A stretch of DNA of 51,936 nt from Candidatus Gastranaerophilales bacterium (GCA_944324855.1 CALUXY010000011.1:1-51936); one strand, 5' to 3'. Counted from the stretch's first letter, positions 17,768 to 26,112 are shown. Numbers and translations are program-made. Notes: generated by a model not told the origin, from the letters alone.

Positions 17768-18625
17768 TTATATTAAGTTTAGAGCAATAGACGGAGTTTG
17801 GTTCGCAGTTGTCAGCAACGTTGCAGATGCTTGCTGCAAAATTTGAGCTTTGATAAAGTTAGAAGATTCTGCTGCTATATCAGTATCTTTTACAGTAGAT
17901 AAAGATGATGTCAAATTATCAAATTGCACTGTTAATGCATCTGCAGCTGAATCCAATCTATTTTGAATAGCACCTATTTGAGTTTGTCTTGATGTAACTT
18001 CTGCTAAGCCTGCATCAATTGCATCAAGAGCTTGTGTTATTGTTGCAGTTGTACCTGTAGTTATATATCCGGTATAGGTAGTTGCATTAACACCTATTAG
18101 CCCTTGCGTATCGGCATCTGCGAATAAATCTTGCTCAAGCGTAATTCGACTGTTCCCATCAGAACCGATACCTACTTGTAGATTAAGACCATCGGCACCA
18201 ACACCTCCAGCGAGTAGTTTTATTCCATTATATTCGGCATTTTCCGTTACTCTGTCAATTTCTTCAAACCTTGCCGTGATTTCAGCATTAATTGCTTCTA
18301 TTGAATCATCTCCATAGGTATCATTGGCCGCTTGTTCTGTTAAATCTCTGATACGCTGCATATGGGTTATTATAATATCGTAGTTGCTTTCTGCCACTGA
18401 TAATAGACTTGAACCCAATGCCACGTTACTTTGAGCAACTGTTGTTGAAGACAGATTTGTGTCCATCTTTGTTGCAACAGCGTAACCGGCTGCATCATCG
18501 CCTGCTGCATTAATCTTGTAACCAGTAGTCATTCTTTCAATAGACTGATTTAATGCTTCTGTGGCATTGTTAAGATTGTTCTGCACAATTAACGAACCCA
18601 TGTTCGTATTGATAGTAAGTGCCAT
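17768..18625 (-). CDS. fliC: Flagellin, short form, divergent paralogue
   Basis: A 285-residue flagellin with complete N- and C-terminal helices (MALTINTNMGSLIVQNNL, AAGDDAAGYAVATKM, IGAIQNRLDSAADALTVQF, QTPSIALNLI) and a short centre (about residues 150-200) that differs from the other paralogues. AAGGAG lies 9 nt before the ATG. It is separated from the next flagellin by its own 162-nt promoter region and I see no strong terminator between them, so read-through is possible. Like the others it is probably secreted through the flagellar export apparatus without a signal peptide. Confidence 0.96.
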   Translation of the reverse strand: MALTINTNMGSLIVQNNLNNATEALNQSIERMTTGYKINAAGDDAAGYAVATKMDTNLSSTTVAQSNVALGSSLLSVAESNYDIIITHMQRIRDLTEQAANDTYGDDSIEAINAEITARFEEIDRVTENAEYNGIKLLAGGVGADGLNLQVGIGSDGNSRITLEQDLFADADTQGLIGVNATTYTGYITTGTTATITQALDAIDAGLAEVTSRQTQIGAIQNRLDSAADALTVQFDNLTSSLSTVKDTDIAAESSNFIKAQILQQASATLLTTANQTPSIALNLI

Positions 18626-18734
18626 AATTTGATACTCCTTTCAAATTTTGTATTCCTAAAAGTAATCCTTTACTTCTTCGTGACGATTTTACACACTACA
18701 TAGTGTATATTCCCTACATCAACATTATATACTC

Positions 18735-18784
18735 ATTATAGCAAATTTAAATTCAAAATAAAGTGTTATTGAAATTTTTGTTAC
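18735..18784 (-). promoter_or_regulatory. Flagellin promoter with upstream GTAACAAAAAT box
   Basis: On the minus strand: GTAACAAAAAT (18784-18774), a weak -35 (CTTTAT) and TATAAT (18740-18735) followed by GAGTATATAATG. Same layout as the promoters of the flagellins at 17605 and 31174. Confidence 0.55.
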
Positions 18785-18811
18785 AAAAATTAATCAAATA
18801 AAGATATAAAA

Positions 18812-18839
18812 AATAGCCGGCTCAATAGAACCGGCTATT
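18812..18839 (-). terminator. Terminator after tuf
   Basis: AATAGCCGG (18812-18820) pairs with CCGGCTATT (18831-18839), with a short inner stem, and is followed on the minus strand by a T6 run. It lies 26 nt beyond the tuf stop. Confidence 0.88.
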
Positions 18840-18864
18840 AAAAGCTTTTATATTATAAATAAAA

Positions 18865-20073
18865 TTAAGCAATAATTTTATCTACAACACCAGCACCAAC
18901 TGTACGTCCGCCTTCTCTGATAGCGAATCTCATACCTTCTTCGATAGCTACAGGAGCGATTAATTCAACTTCCATAACAACGTTATCACCAGGCATTACC
19001 ATTTCGCCGTCAAATTTGATAGAACCAGTTACGTCTGTTGTTCTGATATAGAACTGAGGACGGTATCCTGGGAAGAATGGAGTGTGACGTCCACCTTCAT
19101 CTTTTGTTAAAACGTAAACGTTAGCAGTGAATTTAGTGTGTGGGTGAATTGTACCAGGTTTTGCTAAAACTTGACCACGTTGGATTTCAGTTTTATCAAT
19201 ACCTCTTAACAAAGCACCAATGTTGTCACCAGCTTGACCTTGGTCAAGTTGTTTTCTGAACATTTCAACACCGGTAACAGTTGTTTTCTTAGTTTCACCA
19301 AGACCAACCAATTCAACTTCGTCACCAACTTTAACGATACCACGTTCAACACGGCCTGTAGCAACAGTACCACGACCTGTGATTGAGAAAATATCTTCGA
19401 TTGGCATTAAGAATGGTTTGTCTAAATCACGTTCCGGAGTTGGGAAGTAAGAATCGATAGCATCCATTAATTCCCAAATCTTATCAACCCATTTGTCTTC
19501 TCCGCGAGCAATAGAAGGGTTAGCTTGAACAGCTTCTAATGCTTTTAAAGCAGAACCGTGGATGAAAGGAATATTATCGCCATCAAATTCATAAGATGTT
19601 AATAATTCTCTAACTTCCATTTCTACTAGTTCAAGTAGTTCCGGGTCGTCAACCATATCACATTTGTTTAAGAATACTACTAAGTTAGGAACACCAACTT
19701 GGCGAGCAAGTAGGATGTGTTCACGAGTTTGAGGCATTGCACCATCAGTTGCAGCAACTACAAGAATTGCACCGTCCATTTGAGCAGCACCTGTGATCAT
19801 GTTTTTAACATAGTCAGCGTGGCCCGGGCAGTCAACGTGTGCGTAGTGTCTGTCTTTTGTTTCGTATTCTACGTGAGCTGTAGAAATGGTTATACCTCTA
19901 GCTTTTTCTTCAGGAGCAGCATCGATTTCATCGAATTTTTTAAGTTCTGCTTGACCTGCAGCAGCTAATGTTGCTGTAATAGCAGCAGTTAATGTTGTTT
20001 TACCGTGGTCAACGTGGCCGATTGTACCTACGTTAACGTGTGGTTTCGTACGTTCATACTTTTCACGTGCCAT
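18865..20073 (-). CDS. tuf: Elongation factor Tu
   Basis: A 402-residue translational GTPase that brings aminoacyl-tRNA to the ribosome. All G motifs are visible: [10 protein letters not shown] (P-loop, about 18-27), RGITIS (switch I), [12 protein letters not shown] (switch II), NKCD and GSALKAL. Domains 2 and 3 follow, with the family C-terminal end [17 protein letters not shown] lies about 13 nt before the ATG. Codon use is the most biased in the window, as expected for a highly expressed gene. It is not in a str operon here: it has its own promoter and terminator and is flanked by a flagellin and a divergent unknown gene. Confidence 0.98.
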   Translation of the reverse strand: MAREKYERTKPHVNVGTIGHVDHGKTTLTAAITATLAAAGQAELKKFDEIDAAPEEKARGITISTAHVEYETKDRHYAHVDCPGHADYVKNMITGAAQMDGAILVVAATDGAMPQTREHILLARQVGVPNLVVFLNKCDMVDDPELLELVEMEVRELLTSYEFDGDNIPFIHGSALKALEAVQANPSIARGEDKWVDKIWELMDAIDSYFPTPERDLDKPFLMPIEDIFSITGRGTVATGRVERGIVKVGDEVELVGLGETKKTTVTGVEMFRKQLDQGQAGDNIGALLRGIDKTEIQRGQVLAKPGTIHPHTKFTANVYVLTKDEGGRHTPFFPGYRPQFYIRTTDVTGSIKFDGEMVMPGDNVVMEVELIAPVAIEEGMRFAIREGGRTVGAGVVDKIIA

Positions 20074-20141
20074 GAGATTAATCTCCTTTTCTCTTCATGT
20101 ATTACTACGTTAACTTTTTACTAAGTTTAACTCTTTTCTAT

Positions 20142-20169
20142 ATTCTATACTCTCAAACTATATTGTCAA
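20142..20169 (-). promoter_or_regulatory. Promoter of tuf
   Basis: On the minus strand: TTGACA (20169-20164), a 16-nt spacer and TAGAAT (20147-20142). The leader RNA would be about 65 nt. Confidence 0.6.
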
Positions 20170-20311
20170 TCCTATAAAAACACTTAAGGTCTACATTCGG
20201 GATATGTTTTAGTTTTCAAATGTTAAGAGTTTGTTACAAAGTTTGAAATAAAATGTCAATTTTTTCTTGAGTATATACTTTATATATACATAGAAACAGT
20301 ACGAGGATAAT

Positions 20312-20701
20312 ATGAGCAATTTTACTAACGGACTCTTCGGCGGATTGACGATGGGACTGTATAATACTTCGAATATCCTGTTTGGCGGGCTTACATCTTA
20401 CTCTATGTATAGAAGCGGCTTAGATCCGTTTATGACTCTATACCCGAATCTTGACAGCCCGAGCGGTTTTTCATCGTGGGCTCATCCATCGTATGCAACT
20501 CCTACTAATGTAATATTAAATGCTTCCGGTTTTGATACTACCTGGTCGCCTTTGACATCGTCGGTTTCTAATGCATTATTTGGCGGCGGTTTGTTTGGCG
20601 GAGGTATATTCGGATGGGGTTTCCCGACGAGCGGGATTTTCATGACTACTGATACGTATACTCATCTGGGTGTAAATCCTGGCTTTAGAGGCTGGGCATA
20701 A
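20312..20701 (+). CDS. Small Gly/Phe-rich LFGG-repeat protein, unknown
   Basis: A 129-residue protein with repeated [LI]FGG units: GLFGGLTMG (about 8-16), ILFGGLTS (about 22-29) and ALFGGGLFGGGIFGWGF (about 88-104). No signal peptide or clear transmembrane helix, no Cys, few charges, many Ser/Thr/Tyr/Trp. No known domain recognised. GAGG lies 5-6 nt before the ATG and codon use resembles its neighbours, so it is probably expressed. The composition suggests a self-assembling or structural protein, which is speculation. It lies divergent from tuf, with a 238-nt shared upstream region, and 56 nt before hydG with no good terminator in between. Confidence 0.65.
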   Translation: MSNFTNGLFGGLTMGLYNTSNILFGGLTSYSMYRSGLDPFMTLYPNLDSPSGFSSWAHPSYATPTNVILNASGFDTTWSPLTSSVSNALFGGGLFGGGIFGWGFPTSGIFMTTDTYTHLGVNPGFRGWA

Positions 20702-20757
20702 TAACTCTTTACTTTTCTTCTTAAAGTACTACCATATACTTATAAGAAGGGTAGGAT

Positions 20758-22176
20758 ATGTATAATTTAAAATCTAAAATAGCCGAAGAATTTATTTCTG
20801 ATAATGAGATTCTTGAAACTATTAATTATGCCGAAAAAAATAAAAATAATGCTGAATTGATTGATTCAATTCTTATAAAAGCACGCAAAATGGCAGGTCT
20901 GTCTCATAGGGAAGCATCTGTTTTACTCGCCTGTGAAATTGAAGAAAAAAATCAGGAAATATTTAAACTTGCGAATGATATAAAGCAAGCGTATTACGGA
21001 AACAGAATTGTAATGTTTGCTCCTTTGTATCTTTCAAACTATTGTGTAAACGGATGTGTTTATTGTCCTTATCACGCTAAAAATACACATATCCCTCGTA
21101 AAAAAATGAGTCAGGAGGAAATAAAAGCCGAAGTTATTGCTCTTCAAGATATGGGGCATAAACGGCTTGCCATAGAAACTGGCGAAGATCCTGTTAATAA
21201 TCCTATTGAATACGTTCTTGAATCATTAAAAACAATATACAGTGTTCATCATAAAAATGGGGCAATACGTCGTGCAAATGTTAACATTGCGGCAACGACA
21301 GTAGAAAATTACAGAAAACTCAAAGAAGCAGGAATCGGAACATATATCCTGTTTCAGGAAACATATAATAAAGAACGATATGAAAAACTTCATCCGACCG
21401 GCCCTAAACATAATTATGCTTATCATACAGAAGCTATGGATAGAGCTATGGATGGCGGAATTGATGATGTAGGACTGGGTGTATTATTCGGGCTGTCTAC
21501 TTATAAGTATGAATTTGCAGGGTTATTAATGCATGCGGAACACTTAGAAGCGGTTCATGGTGTAGGCCCTCATACAATAAGCGTTCCGAGAATAAGAAAA
21601 GCTGACGATATTGACCCATCAGCCTTTGAAAACGGTATTGATGATGATACGTTTATAAAAATTGTTGCTTGTATTAGAATTGCTGTTCCTTATACAGGTA
21701 TGATAGTTTCAACAAGGGAATCAAAAGAAGTCAGAAACAGAGTTCTTCATCTCGGAGTTTCTCAGATAAGCGGCGGCTCAAAAACCAGTGTCGGCGGGTA
21801 TGCTGAACCATCAGATGAGGCAGAAGAATCTGCTCAATTTGATGTTACAGACAGACGCCCTCTTGATGAAGTTATAAGATGGCTTTTGGAATTAGGTTAT
21901 GTTCCTAGTTTCTGTACAGCCTGCTATAGAAAAGGAAGAACAGGCGACAATTTTATGGATGTATGCAAGGCTAAAAATATTCATAATTTCTGCCATCCGA
22001 ATGCTATTTTGACTTTGAAAGAATACTTGGAAGATTACGCATCAGAAGAAACTAAAAAAGCAGGAAACAAATTAATCGAAAAAGAAGTCGAAAAAATAGA
22101 AGATGAAAGAATGAAATCTATTACGAAAGAAAATCTTAAAAAGATTGAAGAAGGTCAAAGAGATTTTAGTTTTTAG
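20758..22176 (+). CDS. hydG: [FeFe]-hydrogenase H-cluster maturase HydG
   Basis: A 472-residue radical SAM enzyme that cleaves tyrosine to give CO and cyanide for the H-cluster. The SAM cluster motif is CVNGCVYC (CX3CX2C, about 97-104) in YLSNYCVNGCVYCPYH. Near the C-terminus CTAC is followed 22 residues later by Cys, the CX2CX22C motif of the auxiliary iron-sulfur cluster that separates HydG from the thiazole enzyme ThiH. AGAAGGGTAGGAT precedes the ATG. bioB follows after 8 nt. The partner maturases HydE and HydF and a hydrogenase are not in this window. Confidence 0.94.
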   Translation: MYNLKSKIAEEFISDNEILETINYAEKNKNNAELIDSILIKARKMAGLSHREASVLLACEIEEKNQEIFKLANDIKQAYYGNRIVMFAPLYLSNYCVNGCVYCPYHAKNTHIPRKKMSQEEIKAEVIALQDMGHKRLAIETGEDPVNNPIEYVLESLKTIYSVHHKNGAIRRANVNIAATTVENYRKLKEAGIGTYILFQETYNKERYEKLHPTGPKHNYAYHTEAMDRAMDGGIDDVGLGVLFGLSTYKYEFAGLLMHAEHLEAVHGVGPHTISVPRIRKADDIDPSAFENGIDDDTFIKIVACIRIAVPYTGMIVSTRESKEVRNRVLHLGVSQISGGSKTSVGGYAEPSDEAEESAQFDVTDRRPLDEVIRWLLELGYVPSFCTACYRKGRTGDNFMDVCKAKNIHNFCHPNAILTLKEYLEDYASEETKKAGNKLIEKEVEKIEDERMKSITKENLKKIEEGQRDFSF

Positions 22177-22184
22177 AGAATAAT

Positions 22185-23108
22185 ATGCAAGCAATAATTG
22201 ATAAGCAATACTTACTTGATTTATACCATAAAGATTTAGATGAACTTTTGAAGATTTCATCTCAATATATGTCTGATAATATTGAATTTTGTTCGCTTGT
22301 AAATGCAAGAAACGGAAAATGTTCTCAAAATTGTAAATACTGTGCACAAAGCTCTCATTACAGAACAGATATAGAAGACTACCCTTTAATATCTTCTGAA
22401 GAAGCCCAAAAGGCTGCAATAGAATCCAAATCACACGGTGCAGCAAGGTTTGCCATTGTTACAAGCGGTAAAAGCCCTGATGAAGAAGATTTTAATAAAG
22501 TCCTGGGTTTAATTAAAGCCGTAAATGAAGTAGATGGCATTAAAAGCTGTGCAAGTATCGGGATTTTAACGGAAGAACAGGCAAAAGCTCTTGCTGCTGC
22601 CGGATTAAAACGGTTTCATCATAATATTAATACCTCTGAAAGCTACTATCCGTCTGTTTGTACAACACACAGCTGGCAAGACAGATTAAACACCTGCAGG
22701 CTCGTTAAAAGATACGGTATGGAACTATGCTGCGGAGTTATACTGGGTATGGGAGAATCAATAGAACAAAGAATAGAAATGGCTATAGAACTTGCAGAAA
22801 TTCAACCGGACTCTATACCAATCAACATCTTAATGCCGATTGAAGGAACTCCGTTTCAGGATTATCATGATAAAATAGATGAAGAAAATATCTTGAGAAC
22901 TCTTGCAATATTCAAGATTGCAAACCCGAAAGCAATATTAAGATTTTGCGGCGGTAGAATGAGATTATCGGAAGAAAATCAGGAATTGGCTCTAAGAACT
23001 TGTGTTGAAGGAATTTTAACCGGAAACTATCTTACGACAACCGGCAAAACACCTGAAGAAGATATTAAAACAGTAAAGAAACTCGGTAAAAAATTATTGG
23101 AGAACTGA
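22185..23108 (+). CDS. bioB: Biotin synthase
   Basis: A 307-residue radical SAM enzyme that inserts sulfur into dethiobiotin. NARNGKCSQNCKYCAQS (about 40-56) holds the CX3CX2C cluster motif and the typical CAQS. SCASIGIL, HHNINTSESYY and NILMPIEGTPFQ match the BioB barrel, and LRFCGGRM near the C-terminus matches the conserved Arg region of the [2Fe-2S] site. The HydE-type motif is not present, so this is BioB rather than the HydE maturase despite its position behind hydG. It lies 8 nt after hydG, and its TGA stop overlaps the next ATG by 1 nt, so the three genes form an operon. Confidence 0.93.
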   Translation: MQAIIDKQYLLDLYHKDLDELLKISSQYMSDNIEFCSLVNARNGKCSQNCKYCAQSSHYRTDIEDYPLISSEEAQKAAIESKSHGAARFAIVTSGKSPDEEDFNKVLGLIKAVNEVDGIKSCASIGILTEEQAKALAAAGLKRFHHNINTSESYYPSVCTTHSWQDRLNTCRLVKRYGMELCCGVILGMGESIEQRIEMAIELAEIQPDSIPINILMPIEGTPFQDYHDKIDEENILRTLAIFKIANPKAILRFCGGRMRLSEENQELALRTCVEGILTGNYLTTTGKTPEEDIKTVKKLGKKLLEN

Positions 23109-23761
23109 TGGACAAAGAGATTCAAAAAATAAAAGAACAAATCGACACAAAAAAAACTATCCTTTTGCCCCAAAGTATGAATTCAGATTGTTATGCAGTT
23201 TATTCTAAAGAGGTTTATCAAAATCCCGAAAAAGAACTTTTTGTAGAAGGAAAAGCCTATAAACACAGATTATATTTTTATAAGAAAAATCCAAAATCCG
23301 ATTCTGATAAAATTTTAACATTTATATTTTTGAATCCGGGCTGTACAAATCATATTGATACTGATGAAACGATTAAAAACTGTCTTGATTTGGCAGGTGA
23401 TGAGTACGGTGCGATAGAAATATTTTCTATTTTTACTCTTCGCACACTTGATAAAATAGATGCTGTTTCAGAAGATGCAATGCTTGATGCAATGCGTGCG
23501 GATTTATCCAAAAACGATATTGTATTGGCATACGGTGATAAACTTGAGCGGACAGAAAAATATTCCGATATGTCTGATGAAGATATTGATAAAATTAATA
23601 AAGTACGTGATATAAAAATAACCCGGCTTTTGGAATTTCTGTATTCAGACAACAAACGAACAGGTAAAATATACGTTTATGCCCTGACAGAATCCGGCAA
23701 TCCAAAATCAATGGAAGATTATGAATCGGGAAACAGAAACTTAATTGAGTTTGAAATATAA
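23108..23761 (+). CDS. DUF1643-family protein
   Basis: A 217-residue protein of unknown function. The core (about 45-180) reads like DUF1643: RLYFYKKN, then FIFLNPGCTNHIDTDETIKNCLDLA, then AIEIFSIFTLRT, then a NDIVLAYGD-type strand. The LNPG...D.T...C pattern and the YGD near the middle are the usual landmarks. No biochemical activity is established for the family as far as I know. The start overlaps the bioB stop (TGATG), so translation is probably coupled. It is last gene of the hydG operon. Confidence 0.75.
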   Translation: MDKEIQKIKEQIDTKKTILLPQSMNSDCYAVYSKEVYQNPEKELFVEGKAYKHRLYFYKKNPKSDSDKILTFIFLNPGCTNHIDTDETIKNCLDLAGDEYGAIEIFSIFTLRTLDKIDAVSEDAMLDAMRADLSKNDIVLAYGDKLERTEKYSDMSDEDIDKINKVRDIKITRLLEFLYSDNKRTGKIYVYALTESGNPKSMEDYESGNRNLIEFEI

Positions 23762-23768
23762 GAACACC

Positions 23769-23797
23769 TTGACAAATAGTGCATCATAGTAAATAAT
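23769..23797 (+). promoter_or_regulatory. Promoter of the antisense (antitoxin) RNA
   Basis: Consensus TTGACA (23769-23774), a 17-nt spacer and AATAAT (23792-23797). Predicted start at 23804, where the RNA begins ACAGGGT. Confidence 0.7.
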
Positions 23798-23803
23798 ATA
23801 AAT

Positions 23804-23885
23804 ACAGGGTGGCGGTTTGCTAGACCAGCCGATAACTCTGTAGAAAGTCTAGCGGTTCTTACCTTTTTGGGTAAGAGCCGTTTTG
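23804..23885 (+). ncRNA. Antisense RNA antitoxin of a type I toxin-antitoxin locus
   Basis: A short RNA of about 80 nt inferred from a strong promoter and an intrinsic terminator: CGGTTCTTACC (23853-23863) pairs with GGTAAGAGCCG (23870-23880), then TTTTG. It is complementary to the last 12 codons and 3' region of the toxin mRNA. It contains GCTAGAC (23819-23825) and GTCTAGC (23847-23853), able to form an internal stem. GAAAGTCTA at 23843-23851 is directly repeated at 23969-23977 in the toxin leader, giving a second contact site. This layout resembles par of pAD1 (fst, RNA I/RNA II) and txpA/RatA. Confidence 0.7.
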
Positions 23886-23938
23886 AATATGCTCAAAATC
23901 AAATAAATTAAAAATAAACTTAAATTGATATCGTTCAT
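23849..23938 (-). CDS. Small membrane peptide toxin, type I toxin-antitoxin (Fst/holin-like)
   Basis: A 29-residue peptide too short for usual gene callers. Residues 4-18 (INLSLFLIYLILSIF) form one hydrophobic helix, followed by a basic tail (K19, K25, K27, R29). This is the plan of Fst/Ldr/TxpA-type toxins, which insert in the inner membrane. AAAGGAG (minus strand, plus 23944-23950) sits 5 nt before the ATG, an excellent ribosome binding site. A hairpin (TCGGG 23955-23959, CCCGA 23966-23970) lies just upstream and could limit access to it. The convergent antisense RNA overlaps the 3' end. Toxicity is inferred from architecture; family membership was not searched. Confidence 0.75.
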   Translation of the reverse strand: MNDINLSLFLIYLILSIFKTALTQKGKNR

Positions 23939-24029
23939 ATTGACTCCTTTCTAGTCGGGAATCAACCCGAAAGTCTACTACATAAATGTAGGATAATTCC
24001 TTTTCGAAAAGAGTTATCTTTTACCCTGT
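23939..24029 (-). promoter_or_regulatory. Structured leader of the toxin mRNA
   Basis: A leader of about 90 nt. Its predicted 5' end ACAGGGT (minus; plus 24023-24029) is complementary to ACCCTGT at the mRNA 3' end (plus 23804-23810), giving possible 5'-3' closure. GACTTT upstream can pair with the AAAGGAGTC ribosome-binding region. Such long-range closure and masking are known controls of type I toxin mRNAs. Confidence 0.55.
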
Positions 24030-24035
24030 GTAACT

Positions 24036-24064
24036 ATATTACTATATTTTCTGTTATTTGTCTA
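24036..24064 (-). promoter_or_regulatory. Promoter of the toxin mRNA
   Basis: On the minus strand: TAGACA (24064-24059), 17-nt spacer, TAATAT (24041-24036). Predicted start at about 24029. Confidence 0.65.
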
Positions 24065-24083
24065 TCTACTACTTCAGCTGTAG

Positions 24084-24110
24084 GGTGGGCAAAGCAATAG
24101 CGTGCCCACC
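24084..24110. repeat. GGTGGGCA/TGCCCACC palindrome
   Basis: GGTGGGCA (24084-24091) pairs with TGCCCACC (24103-24110) around an 11-nt loop, preceded by GTAG. It is GC-rich against its surroundings and looks like a dispersed intergenic repeat. It could act as a weak end signal for the gene at 24140, but there is no T-run. Confidence 0.5.
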
Positions 24111-24139
24111 GAATTAACTTATTTTGATTGCTTTAAATT

Positions 24140-25147
24140 TCAGTTCTGTGAACCGGAAAAGAAATGTTTAACGGAGTTTAAGCAGCCGTAGAATTTAGAA
24201 ACGGTCTTGTCTGTTAGTTTGCCCCAGTTAATAATATGATGAGGAAACTGTTCTGTGTACTTAGTTTTTGGAAATTCATCCGTATCTAAAAATTTGTTTT
24301 TGCAGAGTTCAGGTTTCAAAATACCGTTTTTGTCAAAAACTAAAGACATTTCTCCAAAAGAATCGAGGTTGGCTCCAAAATTCTTATTTGGAGCAAAGCC
24401 TGTTGAGACAATTTTTACAGGCTCTCCTCTGTCTGTTCTTTCCCATCTGTCAGTCTGTCTGTGATCGTGACCGCCGATTATTACGTCTATTCCGGGGATT
24501 TTGGCAAATTCCTTATAATAGTCTATATCGTGTCTGTCGTATCGTCCATGTCCTGAAAATTCACCTGTATGTGCCAGAAGAACAATTTTATTAATTCCCT
24601 GTTTTTCAAGCTGTTCTGCTTCTTTTCTGACTGTTTCCAAACTATTTTTTAAATCTTCTGTTTTTATATTTGTATTATCTTTCCTTTCAAGTCTTGGTTT
24701 AAAATCTACCGGTGCAAGTCCGATTATTCCTATATTATTCACAATTTTTGATTTTACAATTTTATCGCTTAAAGGATTATTTCCGTCATAATAAACGTTT
24801 GTACCGACAAATTTATCTTTAAGTCCATATTTTTGAATCGATTTATTAAATCTTTTTCCTTTTTCTAAATCCCTGTTTCCTGTTGCAGAGGCATCAACGT
24901 AATCTTTTACAAAATTTGATACAATTCTTTCATTCTGCGGAAAACGGTTGAAAATATCACCTGCAGCAAGAGTAAGATTTGTTTCATTCGGGTGGGATTT
25001 ATAAAACTCATCTCTGCCTGTTATAAAAGAATCAATATTGTTTGTATTTTCATGGATATCGTTGAAATGAACAATGTTTACCCTTTCAAGCGGTTCATAT
25101 TTATGTCTTAAATTTAACCAGATATCTGTCATACAGGTATAAAACAT
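24140..25147 (-). CDS. Calcineurin-like metallophosphoesterase (5'-nucleotidase-like)
   Basis: A protein of 335 residues if started at the ATG at 25147. An in-frame TTG at 25183 and an ATG at 25132 are alternatives, and none has a Shine-Dalgarno site. Metal-site motifs appear in family order: VHFNDIHEN (DxH), LAAGD (GD), TGNRD (the GNH position, here Arg instead of His), VLLAHTGE and GGHDHRQ (GHxH). It resembles the N-terminal catalytic half of UshA-type 5'-nucleotidases, without the C-terminal substrate domain and without a signal peptide, so it may be cytosolic. The substrate is unknown. It is divergent from the CDF gene. Confidence 0.8.
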   Translation of the reverse strand: MFYTCMTDIWLNLRHKYEPLERVNIVHFNDIHENTNNIDSFITGRDEFYKSHPNETNLTLAAGDIFNRFPQNERIVSNFVKDYVDASATGNRDLEKGKRFNKSIQKYGLKDKFVGTNVYYDGNNPLSDKIVKSKIVNNIGIIGLAPVDFKPRLERKDNTNIKTEDLKNSLETVRKEAEQLEKQGINKIVLLAHTGEFSGHGRYDRHDIDYYKEFAKIPGIDVIIGGHDHRQTDRWERTDRGEPVKIVSTGFAPNKNFGANLDSFGEMSLVFDKNGILKPELCKNKFLDTDEFPKTKYTEQFPHHIINWGKLTDKTVSKFYGCLNSVKHFFSGSQN

Positions 25148-25171
25148 ATAATCGTATTTTTTTGCTATTAG

Positions 25172-25187
25172 TGTTAAAATCAAGTTA
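25172..25187 (+). promoter_or_regulatory. Extended -10 promoter of the CDF gene, probably leaderless
   Basis: TGTTAAAAT (25172-25180) is an extended -10. The ATG follows after 6 nt, where transcription would start. No Shine-Dalgarno site is present. Confidence 0.5.
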
Positions 25188-26059
25188 TGACAGATTTGGA
25201 TATTTTAAAGAAAAATACGGCAAAGATTTCTGTGTTATCAAACCTTTCTTTGATAGTAATGAAGTTTATTGCAGGATTTGTGACAGGGTCATTTAGTATA
25301 ATATCAGAAGCTCTTCATTCTGCAACGGATTTATTGGCTGCGTATATTGCCTATTTCGCAGTAAAAAAATCTGCAAAATGTGCTGACAAAGATCACCCTT
25401 TCGGACATGGGAAATATGAAGATTTCTCAGGATTAATTGAAGGCGTGCTTATTAATATTGCAGCAATATATATAATATTTGAGGCCGGAAGAAAAATTAT
25501 AATGCAGGAACACGCAATTATGAACATAGATATTGCCGCAGGGGTTATGCTATTTTCTGTAATTGTTAATATTTTTGTAAGTCAAAATCTTTTTCGCGTT
25601 GCTAAAAAGACAGGTTCAATCGCATTATATGCCGATGGAGAACATTTAAGAGTTGATGTTTATACATCTCTCGGTGTTGCTCTAGGGATGTTACTAATAA
25701 AATTTACGGGGATACATATTTTAGATTCTCTGATTGCATTAATCGTTGCGGTAATGATTTCGCATACCGGCATGGGTATTTGCAAAAAGGCTGTCGGGAA
25801 TTTGCTTGATGAAGGGCTGCCGGAATCAGATGTTCAAGAAATAAGAGAAATTGTTAATTCTTTAAAAAACGAAGGTGTTTATGATGTTTCCAAAATTAGA
25901 ACAAGAACATCAGGTCCAAGAAAAAATATTGAATTAGTTGTATATGTAAAGGGCTCAATGACCGTAAAAGAAAGTCATGATATATGCAATAAAATAGAAG
26001 CCCGGCTTCGAGCAAGGTTTAACCAGGTTGATACGATGATTCATATTGAACCTAAATAA
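25187..26059 (+). CDS. Cation diffusion facilitator (CDF) family metal transporter
   Basis: A 290-residue inner-membrane protein with about six hydrophobic helices, then a cytoplasmic ferredoxin-like domain (about 205-290). Metal-site residues are seen in EALHSATDLLA (HxxxD, about 43-53) and YADGEHLRVDVYTS (DxxxxxxxD/HxxxD region, about 150-163), plus the DHPFGHGK loop after helix 2. Such proteins exchange Zn2+, Fe2+ or Mn2+ for protons, usually exporting the metal. The start has no Shine-Dalgarno site. It is followed by a DUF374 acyltransferase after 53 nt. Confidence 0.92.
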   Translation: MTDLDILKKNTAKISVLSNLSLIVMKFIAGFVTGSFSIISEALHSATDLLAAYIAYFAVKKSAKCADKDHPFGHGKYEDFSGLIEGVLINIAAIYIIFEAGRKIIMQEHAIMNIDIAAGVMLFSVIVNIFVSQNLFRVAKKTGSIALYADGEHLRVDVYTSLGVALGMLLIKFTGIHILDSLIALIVAVMISHTGMGICKKAVGNLLDEGLPESDVQEIREIVNSLKNEGVYDVSKIRTRTSGPRKNIELVVYVKGSMTVKESHDICNKIEARLRARFNQVDTMIHIEPK

Positions 26060-26077
26060 TAATGATATTAAATTCGT

Positions 26078-26106
26078 TTGCGAAGTTTTCGTTATTGTAG
26101 TAATAT
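26078..26106 (+). promoter_or_regulatory. Promoter of the DUF374 gene, leaderless geometry
   Basis: TTGCGA (26078-26083), 17-nt spacer, TAATAT (26101-26106), then 6 nt (CGTTTT) and the ATG at 26113. Transcription would start at or next to the A of ATG. Confidence 0.55.
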
Positions 26107-26112
26107 CGTTTT

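Noticed and set aside
22185..23108. HydE maturase as the partner of hydG
   Set aside because: The CSQNCKYCAQS motif and the HHNINTSESYY and CGGRM blocks are those of biotin synthase.
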